DNA of 64,000 nucleotides, taken from NCBI GenBank assembly GCA_051294375.1, contig CM119268.1, positions 20,363,747 through 20,427,746 of the forward strand. Reading direction: 5' to 3'. The notes beneath the pieces are model-generated. The model made no database searches. It saw only the letters and a list, made by a program, of their open reading frames with translations, and was not told where the DNA came from. Shown in pieces: positions 39,365 through 53,751 of this stretch (positions within the stretch are counted from its first letter, which is position 1; every line of letters starts with the position of its first letter). The DNA comes from Paraspadella gotoi. Taxonomy: Eukaryota; Chaetognatha. The translations under genes were made by a program, and so were the position numbers.

Positions 39365-39988
39365 TATGGTGGACTAAAATCCACCAACCGTTCATCAGCG
39401 GCCATTGGTGCCGGAGGCAAGTCATTCGCCTCCCAACCCAAAGGTCTAGAGGGACGGGGCGCTTAACCTGCCTGTAACATGGTGTTACAGCCTGTTCCGA
39501 AGCTCAGGGACTGCTTATATTGAACGGTTCTGTCATTAACACTTATCAATAATTACTGTCTCTTCATTGGTGAGCCCGACTTCCGAACACAACAGCAACA
39601 ACAACACTTTCAGGCGACATGCCTCAACCTGGCGATGCACTTTCCGCCCACAACACATCAGGCGACATGCCTCAACTTGGTGACGAACTTTCCACCAAAA
39701 ACAACAATTTACTGAAGAGACGCAACAGACTTCTCCCTACGGGAGGGGGGGATGTATGGTGGACTAAAATCCACCAATCGTTCATCAGCGGCCATTGGTG
39801 CCGGAGGCAAGTCATTCGCCTCCCAACCCAAAGGTCCGGGGTTCTTGCCCGGTGGTCGTCTGGCAGTTAAGAGGGACGGGGCGCTTAACCCGCCTGTAAC
39901 ATAGTGTTACAGCCTGATCCAAATCTCAGGGACTGCTTATATTGAACGGTTCTGTCATTAACACTTATCAATAATTACTGTTTCTTCA
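39365..39988 (+). mobile_element. TRIM-like miniature LTR retrotransposon, complete copy 2
   Basis: The 5' LTR is 39365-39566 (202 bp, with a ~33-bp internal deletion that removes the GGTTCTAGCCC block) and the 3' LTR is 39755-39988 (234 bp). The target duplication is ATAT (39361-39364, 39989-39992). The interior again begins TTGGTGAGCCCGACTTCC and ends in the purine tract GGGAGGGGGG (39741-39750). It holds a short open frame starting at 39619 (MPQPGDALSAHNTSGD, then a second MPQLGDELS), a tandem duplication of about 48 bp also present in copy 1. Confidence 0.88.
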
Positions 39989-40817
<829 letters not shown>

Positions 40818-40910
40818 ATCTCACGCTCTGGTTCGGGATACAAAGTTGAGATTGATATTGGATGGAATATCATATTTTCAGTTCCCTGCCGCAGTCGCCG
40901 GTTCTCCACT

Positions 40911-40976
<66 letters not shown>
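40911..40976. repeat. (GCC)22 triplet microsatellite
   Basis: 22 uninterrupted GCC units. Plus-strand frames read poly-Pro and minus-strand frames poly-Arg. It lies 95 bp after the GA tract in a small GC-rich patch that also includes CTGACGTGG at 40977. Confidence 0.97.
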
Positions 40977-41639
40977 TCTGACGTGGCGTCCGCTTTACAT
41001 CTTCGGAATTTTTCCTCTCCGTCACTCGTGGACGGGAGTTCCCTCCATTCATACAGTGAAGTTTTCTTTAAACAAATTTAAAAACTACAGGAAGGTTCTT
41101 TCGAATTAAATTTAAGTTCAATGAAATCATCGAAATATTTTCAAGTGACGTTGAGTCGTGGATTCGTTTCCGCTTTAATTTAATGACTTGAATCAACAAA
41201 AATAAAACTTACTTATTTTTCTCAATAAAATTTTGTCATTATAAACGTATTTATAATTTTTTCCTAATAATCAGTTCCGACTGTAGTTTTCAATTTTCCA
41301 TTGACCCTCACCTTTTTCATTTCCTTCACTCTATTTTCAATTTTCTGCTCTGTTTTTTGTCACCCGATTTACACTTTTGTCACCTTACTAAATGACACTA
41401 ATCCCTCTTCTCACATTTTTTTCCGCCAAGAACTTTATCAGTACTCCCACTTTGTGTACTAACTCAACTACTACTAAGGACAATTACTTCTAATGCTTCT
41501 TATATTAGCAATACTACCAGTACTGAATCTAATTTAGTGATCGAGTCATGTTGTTGTTGTTGTTGTTGTTTCAAGATAAATTTTACTTCTCTTAAATACT
41601 TAAAGGAGTGGTCTTTTCATACAATTGAAATAACAATTG

Positions 41640-41792
41640 AATAAACGAGACTGTGAGAGAGTCTTGATTGAAAGCTTGCAGGGACCTGCTAGGTCATAAT
41701 CTTGTAAGAGTGATGGAGGCAAAGTTAGGGGCAAGATAGCTTATTTATTAAATGAATGGATAATTTTTATATTGGTGGTACCAATTTCATAC
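41640..41792 (+). repeat. Dispersed repeat family E, copy 2
   Basis: It matches 27885-28045: CTTGATTGAAAGCTT, CTTGTAAGAGTGATGGAGGC, GGGGCAAGATAGCTTATTTA and ACCAATTTCATAC. Confidence 0.65.
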
Positions 41793-44621
41793 TTTTCTTG
41801 ATTCTACTTTTTCTTTTTCATCTTTTTCCTTTTAAATTTTTAAAATTAAATAATTTTTAATTAATTCTGCCCGTCTATTTTCAATCTTTACTTTTGTCTT
41901 TCGGGTTTTACTTTTGCCTCATTTTACTCTGGACTTTCCTTCCATTTTTTTATTTTTTCATGTTTCAGATTAAAAAGAAAAACACATTTTATTTCATTAT
42001 TTCCTTCTTTCCATTTTACTCTCTTATTTTCATCACGAGCCTTTCACTTTTTCCTTTTCCTTTTTTCCTTTTTCTTCTTTGATCTTCTCTTTCTTAATCC
42101 CTTTGAGTCCTAACGTTACTTACGCCAACACTTGACATCAACGTCGTTCCCCACCCGACCATCCCAGCCACCCCCACCCTCGCCTCACATTTCCACCCTC
42201 AACCACCACCCACCCTTCACCATTTCACTCACCTTTTTCTTTCCCGCGAAACTCACCTAGAGTCTTTTCTCAAAGTAGCGACGAAGAAGGAAAACCAGCG
42301 AGAATCAACGATGCGACGTCACTTCTACGATTAGACTTTTTATAATTTAATTCTATAACAAAATTGTAATATTATATTTTGTTTCTTTCGATTCGTTATG
42401 TTTAAGATACTGAAAAGAAGGATTTTATTTTTCTTGATAGCATCGGCAAAGTTTTATTTTCTTATATAAAAATAAAAATAAAATAAAATTTCAATTGAGT
42501 CAGCACTGATTAATTCTTTTTAAATATCTTTTTAAAAAATATACAAATATGACTGAGAAAAATGTTATCTTGTTTCGAGTCTGGTCAGTATCTGTGTTAA
42601 TAATATCTTGATGGTCAATATTTTTATCAAAGTATTTTTACCAAAGTCGAAACTTGCTTGCACAGATCAGAAGAAACCAGATTTTTACGGGATTTTCAGA
42701 AGACATTATTATTCTCATAATTTTGTATGAATAAAAACTTTGAAACTGAAACTTCTCTCGTTTTTCCTTCCTTAAAACTCTGGTTAATTCCTTCGGTCGG
42801 GCGAAGCCACGAACCTTAACTTTATGAGCGTGAAATAGAAAAGATATTTCACAATGACAAGTAAATCTATCTATAATTCTATATATATATATATCTATAT
42901 ATCAATCTATATATTTAAGCTTTTGTTCTGCTTTTAATCTTTAAACCAGCTTAGCCTTGCTACTGTAACTACTGTTACCCTTTCAGGATAATAGAATATA
43001 GAAATACATAACACACAAAAGTACGATGACTATTATAAATATTTAAAAATATCTTTAATCTTGTAATGAAATTATCTTTTATTACAAGTCGCCTTCTGAA
43101 GAATCTTAAAAGAACTCTCACCTCTCTTTTTTCTTCACTTTCTATTTTTGTTCTTTTCTTTTCTTTCTTTTTTGCTTCTTCTCTTTTCATTTTTTCCTTA
43201 AATGCTTCGACGACCTCATTATCTCCTTTCATCCTTTCCTCTCTTCTCCCTCATATTCAACTTTCACAAACCCATATTCCTCTTTTCTTTTCTTCTCATA
43301 TTTTTCACCTTTTAAATTTTAGTTTTTAAATTTTAAGTTTTAAAACTCAGATTTTCGACTTTTTTTCACATTTTTTGCGTCTCCGCTTTTTTCTAAGGAT
43401 ATTCTTTCACTTTTATTTTCTTCTGTCTGTCTGTCTGTCTCTGTATCTCTCTCTCTCTCATTCTTTTTTCTTTTCTCTCGTCTCCTTTCTTTTCTCATCC
43501 CTGATAGTGAAACATTTGTTTCATGTTGCTTAAAGCTTAACTGTCTCTGTCTTTCTCTTTCTTTTAACAAAACTCTCTCTCTCTCTCTCTCTTCCTCTCT
43601 CTCTTCCTCTTTCCTCACCCCCTCTTTGTCCTTATCTCGGGAGGATTTTCTCTTTGGGTGCCCACTCTGACTCGAGGGATTTCGAGCGCTGCTCATTTTT
43701 GGGACATTCTCTCTCTCTCTCTCGCTCTCGCTCTCTCTCTCTCTCATCTCTTTCACTCATGGCCACTTATTTCTTGTTTTTAATACTCTTTTCCTTTTTC
43801 TTTTCCTTTTCATTCCTCATTTTTTTCTTTTTCCTTCTTTTCCTTTTAATTTTTCGCCTCAGTGATTTCCGTCGCCCCGAAGACTTTTCGCTTCTTATTA
43901 TTCACGGATCGTTAGACGAAGAAGTTTCGATCCTAATTAAGGCACAAAATCTCGATTTAACGAAATTCCGTTAAAATGAGATTCGCTTTTGAATCTTACA
44001 GGATTTCGTATAATTCGCGCATTTTTAAAAATAATTTATCATAATCAAATACTACAGTCTGTCCCAATGGTACTGTCGGTTAACTTTTACATATTGAACT
44101 GTGTTATTAAATGTTATTTCTGAGATAACAATGTCAAAGATAAGTTCTTACCATTTATGATACTATATTTCGAATTCAATTTTTATCATTTTTTCTTTGC
44201 AGAACATTCAATTTAAATGAGTCCTCATTTCTCACTTTTTAAATTTTTATATAATTTTTTTACTTTAAAATAAATTTTATTAAAAAAATTATGTAAAAAA
44301 TATTTTAAATTGTAATTTGTATAAAATAAGTGCATTAATAAAAAGAAATAAACAAATATTTAAAAAAATATAAAAGTTGATTAAAATATGCTAATTAATT
44401 TAATATTTAAATTTTATTATTTGAAGTTGTGAGCGATTGAATCATTAAGCCAGAACAAAATGGTTGTTATTTATTCAATAAATTATTATTAAATCAATTC
44501 AAAAAGTAATATGAACAAGGTAAGTAGATAATTTTAAAAATAATGATTACTGCATTATAAGAGCTCTGGAGCTAAAAATATGAGTTAGTTTCTTACTGTC
44601 CTGCAATATATGAGAATCTAT

Positions 44622-44631
44622 NNNNNNNNNN
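44622..44631. other. Assembly gap (10 N)
   Basis: Unknown bases; the gap truncates the reverse-transcriptase fragment next to it. Confidence 1.
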
Positions 44632-45100
44632 ATTTTTAGTGCCATTAAAATAAAAAAGATCCTTTTGAGTTCTTAAATTCTTGAGCTTTATCTCCGCAGC
44701 TTCAAGTTTTTCCCTTTGGGGGGGAAATTTGCTGTTGGAGATGCTGAAGCCGAGAATCTTTATGTCCTCTTTTCTGAGCAGCACGCTTTTTGTCCATTTC
44801 AGCTTGACGTTCTTGTCACTGCACTTTTGCAATCGCTCACGAAGTCTCTCCGCCATGTCTTCAGTGGATTTTGCTGTGAGAATCAAATCATCGACGTATA
44901 TAAGGAAGCTTTTTAAATCTCTTCCTAGGTCCTTGAAAATTTTGTCAAGGATGGCTGTTGTTCACGCTGTTGACGCCTCCCATAGGTAGTTTATTCATCC
45001 ACCAATTATGCCCTGCGCCGGCGAAGGTGGTGACTCGCTTGCATCTTTCAGTGAGATTTACTTGATGGAAGCATGCTAAGAGGTCTAGTACTAGAAAATG
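44632..45100 (-). pseudogene. Ty3/gypsy-like reverse transcriptase fragment
   Basis: Read on the minus strand from 45100 down, the translation contains LDLLACFHQV, TTFAG, a LPMGG block, then the polymerase active-site motif YVDD in FLIYVDDLILTAKS, and ILGFSIS.SKFPPQREKL. These occur in the usual order of LTR-retrotransposon reverse transcriptase. It is a relic: an in-frame stop and frame change lie between the LPMGG block and YVDD, several residues are missing there, and both ends are truncated, one by the gap. No protease, RNase H or integrase was found nearby. Ty3/gypsy is favoured over BEL/Pao by the motif spacing. Confidence 0.75.
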
Positions 45101-45440
45101 ATCAGAAAGTCTTTACACCACAGAACTAAATAATATTTATATGGTTTTTTGTTCATTTTATGCCATTCTACGCCACATCTGTATAAAAAAATATCGGATA
45201 AATCTTTAAAACAACTTAACTGAATATCTTTTACAAGAAAATGATCAGAAAGTCTTTATGCCACATCATGATATTATGGTTTTACCTTCTTTTAACGCCA
45301 TATTACGCCACATTTTTAAAAAAATTTAAATATAAACATTTAAAATTATTTAACTTGATATATTTTAAAAATTTATTTGAAAAAATCATTAACGCCACAT
45401 ATGTAATTAGGAAATAATACGTTTGGGGAAAGTTTTTACG
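45094..45440. repeat. Diverged tandem repeat with ACGCCACAT motifs
   Basis: AAATGATCAGAAAGTCTTTA at 45096 recurs at 45239, and ACGCCACAT or ATGCCACAT occurs about six times with variable AT-rich spacers. About 2.5 copies of a ~143-bp unit. Confidence 0.55.
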
Positions 45441-45744
45441 CCACCAGCACCAACAAACAAGTAAAAAAAAAAAATCTAAGCTTAATGCAATACTACAATG
45501 TATTCTTAATTAGAAAAAAGTGTTTTCAAAAAATTTGGTCGAATTTCCTTGACAGCAGTAACGAGGCAGAAAAGTAACTACAAATTGACGTCAATAAGTT
45601 GGCGTAATTCAAATATTTAAAAATTAAGCTTGCAATTAACGATTAAAGTACACTTCGTTAGGCTTAATGTAAGGTTTAAAACAAGTATTTTTAAAATTTT
45701 TGTGCAATACCCTAACTAATGTTGTAATTCCAGTAGCGTTTTTA

Positions 45745-46301
45745 GTCGGACCTTTAGTCGGATCTATAATTCACTTTGTCGGTCCGTCGGTCCCACCCCA
45801 AAATCTTGTCGGTAAATAATTTTTATTATATCAGAACCTTGAATTATGATAAATTATGCAAAAATTGATGCCCGTCCGTCCGTCCGTCTTTCTGTCTGTC
45901 TGTCTGTCTGTCTGAAGGTCCATCCCACGTTTTCATTAAACTCCAATTAATCGTGATTGGATGGATGGATTGGAATGAAATTTTGTGTGTGGGTAGGAAA
46001 GTGTGTGATTGAGCTGGATATAAAGTTTTGATAGAATCGTACGAGTGGAAATGAGTTTAAAAAGAAAAAACAAAAGTCATATTTACTTATTTAAGTATTT
46101 TTACTTATATTTACTTATAACTATTATATTTATTAAAAATTGGATAGATAGATTGAAATGAAATTTTGTTTGTGGGTAGGAAAATATGTGATTAAGATGG
46201 ATATAAATTTTTGATGTAATCGTAGGAGTGGAAAACAGTTTAAATTAGAAAACCAAAAGACACATTTATTTGAATTTATAAAAAGTTTCTCTCTCTCTCT
46301 C

Positions 46302-46332
<31 letters not shown>

Positions 46333-46855
46333 CCAAATTATGCCAAGTGACCAAAATATACCAGTTGACCAAATTATGCCGGTTGACCAAATTATGCCAG
46401 TTGACCAAATTATGCCAGTTGACCAAATTATGTCAGTTGACCAAATTAAGCAAGTTGACCATATTTTGGAAGTTGACAAAATTATGCAAGTTGAAAAGAT
46501 TATATCAGTTGACCAAATTATGCCAGTTGACCATATTTTGTCAGCTGACCAAATTATTTCAGCTGACCAAATTATGTCACTTGACCAAATTATGCCAGTT
46601 GACCAAATAATACAAGTTTATCAAATTATGCAAAATTACCAAATCATGCAAAATTACCAAATTATAAAAGTTCACTAAATTAGGCACAGCTACTGGTAAT
46701 GATTGATAGATCAAATGATTTCTAGATTTTTTCATAGATTTATTGAGAAGTCTGTTATGATTTGTTATGTTACGATTTGTAATGATCTGTTAAGATCACA
46801 CGGATTAGCTTATTACCGCTTAATCGTAGGCAGATCCGACATTGTTTGCTCAAAC
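45745..46855 (+). mobile_element. GTCGGATCTGC-family element, copy D3
   Basis: It begins TTTTTAGTCGGACC and TTAGTCGGATCT, has CTTTGTCGGTCCGTCGGTCC and a CTGT/CCGT run, repeats of AAATTTTGTGTGTGGGTAGG, an 18-bp minisatellite (46330-46620), and ends GCAGATCCGACATTGTTTGC. The short termini GTCGGATCTGC and GCAGATCCGAC are inverted. Non-coding. Confidence 0.65.
46330..46680. repeat. 18-bp minisatellite
   Basis: The unit is GTTGACCAAATTATGCCA, repeated about 17 times with decay toward the right. Because 18 is divisible by three, several frames stay open on both strands and read as repeated hexapeptides such as VDQIMP. This is not evidence of a gene. Confidence 0.92.
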
Positions 46856-49435
<2,580 letters not shown>

Positions 49436-50615
49436 CCCAAATAAACAAGTTTGAGCAAACAATGTCGGATCTGCCCACGATCATTAAATATTTAATTAAT
49501 TCAAGTTAATTAATTAATTAATTAATTAGGCAATTATTAATTAATTAATTTGATCCAAAATGTTTCTTTTTAGGACTTTTCACACTAACCACGACAAAAG
49601 CAATGACGACGACGATGGCGACAACGACAATAATGCCGATAACGATTGACTTGATTGATTGATTGAATAATTAATTAACAGATAAATTGATTGATTGAAT
49701 AATTAAATGATTGATTAATTGACTGATTAATTAACTTATTAATTATTTGATTAATTAATATATCTTGCATTTACATTTAATATAAAAAGAAAAAGAAGCA
49801 TAAACAATTAGTGAAACAGGTTTTTTGTTTTTTCTCATTTAAACTCATTTCCACTCTGACGATTCCATCGAAACTTGATTTCTAGCTTAATCACACACTT
49901 TCCTACCCACATACAAAATTTCAAGTAAATTGCCTCATCCACTCATTAGTAATTGGCGTTCAAATAGTGAAAAAGATTTTTTTGTTTTTTCCATTTAAAC
50001 TCATTTTTACTTGGACGATTTCATTGAAACTTCATATCCAGCTCAATCACACAGTTTCCTACTAACCAATCCAACCATCCAATTACGAGTAATTGGAGTT
50101 TTTTCTAGAGTGGCACGGACCGACAGATTGACGGTCGGACGGACGGATGATTGGACATTATTATTTTTGCATAATTTTTCATAATCCGAGGTTCTAACAT
50201 GATTTAAGTGAATGCCCAACAAGATTTGGGGGGGAGACTGACGGACCGACAAAGGGAATTACAGAGTCGGAATCTGCTGATAAGCAGATCCGACTAAATC
50301 AAGTTTGAGCAAACAATGTTGGATCTGCCCACGATCATTAGCGATAATGTATTAATTAATTAATTCAAGTTAATAATTAATTAGACAATTAATTAATTAA
50401 TTAGATTCAAAATGTTTGTTTTTAGGTCTTTTTGTCACTGACCATGACAAAAGCAACGACGACAATGGCGACGATGACAATAATGCCAATAATGATTGAC
50501 TTGATTGATTGAATAATTAATTAATACATAAATATATTGATTGATTGAATTGATAGATTAATTGACTAATTGATTAATTAACTGATTAATTATTTGATTA
50601 ATAATAATAATACAT

Positions 50616-50851
50616 TATGGTGGACTAAAATCCACCAACCGTTCATCAGCGGCCATTGGTGCCGGAGGCAAGTCATTCGCCTCCTAACTCAAAGGTCTGG
50701 GTTTCTATCCCGGTGGTCGCCTAGCAGTTAACAGAAGGACGGGGCGCTTAACCCGCCTGTAACATGGTGTTACAGCCTGATCCGTAGCTCAGGGACTGCT
50801 TATATTGAACGGTTCTGTCACTAACTCTTAACAATAATTACTGTCTCTTCA
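50616..50851 (+). mobile_element. Solo LTR of the TRIM-like family, nested in copy D5
   Basis: A 236-bp LTR with perfect target duplication ACAT (50612-50615, 50852-50855). Its insertion into the D5 repeat shows that it is younger than that repeat. Confidence 0.88.
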
Positions 50852-51109
50852 ACATCTTGCATTTACATTTAATATATAAAAAAAAAAGTACAATCAATTA
50901 GTGAAACAGTTTTTTTGTTTTTTCCATTTCTATTTGGACAATTCCATCACATACTTCTCCACCCACACAAAAAAATTGGCGAAATGCTCTTCGATGCCCC
51001 CTTGCCGTATGACGGAGCAGCGAATCTCTCTCGCTCTCTCTCTCTCTGGCTGGATGAATCAACAAAAACGGATGGATCAACAAAAACGATGATAATTTGA
51101 ACGATGGAT

Positions 51110-51196
51110 TAATTGTTTAGGGTTTCGGTTAGGGATAAGGTTAGATTAGGGGATAGAGATTAGGTTAGGGATTAGGGTTAGGGATTAGGGTTATCT
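51110..51196 (+). repeat. Interstitial telomere-like sequence
   Basis: A degenerate array with TTAGGG and GGATTAGGGTTAGGGATTAG motifs. Related stretches are at 39200-39292, 11702-11750 and 16843-16905. Confidence 0.5.
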
Positions 51197-52045
51197 TTCC
51201 CTCCGCTATTTTTACAACAAAAAATTATGGCTTTCTGGGTGACTCATTGGTCAGGATCGGGATCGACAGAAACGACGACGATAATTTGAACGATGGAGGA
51301 AGCAGTTGCGACGTTGAGAGCGACGACGAAAGGAGTGACGCATAAAGCGACGATGGAAGCAGAAAAAGAAACAAGTTTAGTCCGCTGCTACAGGAGCCGC
51401 AGCAAGGGGGCATCGATGGAAAAAAGTGCCCGGACCGACAAAGTGGATTATAGAGTCGGGATCTGCTGATAATCCGACTAAAAATCGATGGTTTCACAAA
51501 TACGGGTTTTCTGTCAACGAGTAATCCCGATGAATCTCCGAAATATAAAGTGGCTCCGATCCAGAGAGCTATTCATCAAGTGAAAAATTTTATTGTAAAA
51601 AAAAGTGTACAACTGTACATGTATGCGCAACATAACAACGAAAAAAACAATTTCTCGACAAACACTTTCTTTATGCGACATTCAATATGGTTATTTTTAT
51701 GGTGATGATAGAACGTTTGTTTCCCAAAAAGTTTTTCAAGACGATATTTTATCTTTTTCGTTGGCAGCTGGGATGACCTGAGTACAAGGGGCGCGGGTCA
51801 TCAGTTGGCGTTTAGGGCATCGTACCCTCACAAATCTCGCGTTCCAATATAGTACTGATTTTGCCGACGAAGAGAAAGTTCGCCCCGTCGCCGAGATCGA
51901 ACTAGAGTTCCGATAACCGTTAATTTTTAAGGAAATTCGCTTAACCGTAAAACTAACATTTTTTAAGATCGTTAAGATCGGTTAATTTTATAATTTAAAA
52001 CAAACTAAAGTATGTAATGGTATTTTCTCTTAAACTCTGGCTCCT

Positions 52046-52085
52046 GAATGCGCTGATGAAGACTCGAAACATGTCTGTTTTTATG
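52046..52085 (+). ncRNA. Hammerhead-ribozyme-like motif, copy 2
   Basis: CTGATGA (52053-52059), a very short stem II region, GAAA (52066-52069), CATG then TC (52074-52075), followed by TGTTTTTATG. The CATG between GAAA and TC is self-complementary, as expected for dimer-forming hammerheads. AATAAAATGTTGT follows, as in the other two copies. Stem II is nearly lost, so this copy is probably inactive. Confidence 0.3.
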
Positions 52086-52427
52086 TAAAATAAAATGTTG
52101 TGTTGTAACAAAACAAATATTTTTGCTAATCTCATAACACAACGAAACGAAAGGATAGCATCGAATTCTAATTCTAGTATATTTTGTTTTCACTTCTCTC
52201 TTTTGCTTTCTTCTTTTCTTTCTCTTACTTCTCTTCCTCATTATTTTTGTAGTTGTTAGTTTCTTGAACGCTTGTTTTCTGTTGTTAGCTTTCATAAACC
52301 ATGACCAATGGATTCAATTAAAACGTAGCAAAAATATTAAAATTAAGTAGAATCAAAATTGGAATAGTAGATCACGAACAGGCCTGTGAACATTTTTAAA
52401 TAAAAAAAAATTATTTTTAAATTTTTG

Positions 52428-52816
52428 CATACGCCCATATTTATACATAGTACTCACAATAGAAATTTTAAAATTTTAAAAGGGTTTTTTCTTATTTTTG
52501 AAAGTAGATTCGAATTCCTCACGAAAAGTTTATAAAAGGAAATATAACTCTTTTTAAAAAAATATTTCATTAAGGGGGTCAAAATATGAAAAAAACTATT
52601 ATTATTAACCTAAAATTTAATTTTAGTATAAAAAATATAGTTTTTTAAATTTTTAACTAACTTAATGAAAGAATTTTTGATTAAGACTTATATTTTCTTT
52701 TATCAACTTTTTATGAGAAATTCGAATATGCTTTCAAAACTAAAAAAAAAATTTTTAAATTTTGACATATTCTATGGTAAGTACAAATAAATAAATAAAA
52801 AAAAATATGGGCGTAC
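52428..52816. mobile_element. Foldback MITE, 390 bp
   Basis: TACGCCCATATTT near the left end mirrors AAATATGGGCGTA at the right end, and internal sequence (CTTAATGAAAGAATTTTTGA-type against its inverse) also pairs. It resembles the second foldback in CD225 intron 1 (about 1630-2240). Confidence 0.6.
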
Positions 52817-53751
52817 ATCGTTGATGTATCAAGACTTCGTCTTTAATTTCAAATGAAGGATAGTTATAGTTAGCTTTAATGTCTTTTTTAAGATTCGTTC
52901 CTTCTATTATTAGTTTTTAAATTTTTTATAATAATTTTTTTTATTTGGTTTTTTATTAATTTTTTTCATTCATTGTTCGTTTTAATCAGGGAAAGAAAAA
53001 GAGAGAAAAAAGTAAAATAAGAGGGAAGGGAAGGGAAAAAAAACGGAAAAAGGTAAAAGCAAAGGGAGAAAAAAGGGGAAAAGAAAAGGGGAAAAGTGAA
53101 AAAGAAAAAGAAAGGAACAGGAGGAGATAAATAAAGGGGAAGAAAGAATAAGAGAGAGATTAGGATAGAAAAAAGAAGAAAATAACAAAGGAAAAAAGCA
53201 GGGAAAAAGTGGAGAAGAGAGAGAGGGGTTAAAATATGGTGAGAAGGGGAGAGGTGAATAAGAGAGGACAGGAAACAAATAGTTTTCTTTTTAAAATTAA
53301 AGATTTTGTTTTCGATCTCAAAATTTTCTTAAAATTTTTTTAACAGAAAAATATCAAGTATTATTATCACGATACTTTTTGGGCAATTAATACTAAAAAT
53401 TAAAAAAATTATCAGCTCAGACTTACTATCGACCTATGTATAATTTATCTTTTTAAACAATTGAATTTTTTAACAGTTCAGTAATATTTTATTAAAGGCG
53501 AAGAAATGTTGCTCCAACGCGTCACTCCTGTGTGAATTTGTCGAACGCCACTCCTGTTTGAATACTACGTCTCATGTCGCTGTTTTTAAAATCGTCGGAC
53601 GTCAATTAATTCAAAGTCTTTAATTAATTTAGTTGAGCTTCTAGTATATTAATATTAATTAATTTTAATCGTTCCTTCTTGCCACCTAAAAATTTTGCCA
53701 ATTCATTTTAAATTAGTTTATTTAAAAGCGAAACGAAAAAAAGGGCTAAAG

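Larger units (their letters stand above)
40977..44631. other. Pyrimidine-rich intergenic DNA
   Basis: Contains family E repeat copy 2 (41640-41792), a TTG run near 41550, TATATA at 42883-42895, long C/T-rich stretches (41800-43760) with CTGT and CT runs, and AT-rich DNA to the assembly gap at 44622-44631. No gene was recognised. Confidence 0.4.
49436..51490 (-). mobile_element. GTCGGATCTGC-family elements, two inverted copies in tandem
   Basis: Copy D4 (about 49440-50290) and copy D5 (about 50299-51480) both begin AAGTTTGAGCAAACAATGT and run to a CGACAAAG..AGTCGG..CTGCTGAT end, reverse to copy D3. D5 contains the TRIM solo LTR at 50616-50851 and a telomere-like stretch at 51110-51196. Confidence 0.6.
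51491..53751. other. Intergenic DNA upstream of the WAP gene
   Basis: Includes a hammerhead-like motif (52046-52085), a foldback MITE (52428-52816) and a purine-rich block (52985-53280). No other gene is recognised. Confidence 0.4.

Noticed and set aside
46325-46678. 117-codon frame of repeated VDQIMP hexapeptides
   Set aside because: Explained by an 18-bp minisatellite; alternative frames on both strands are open too.
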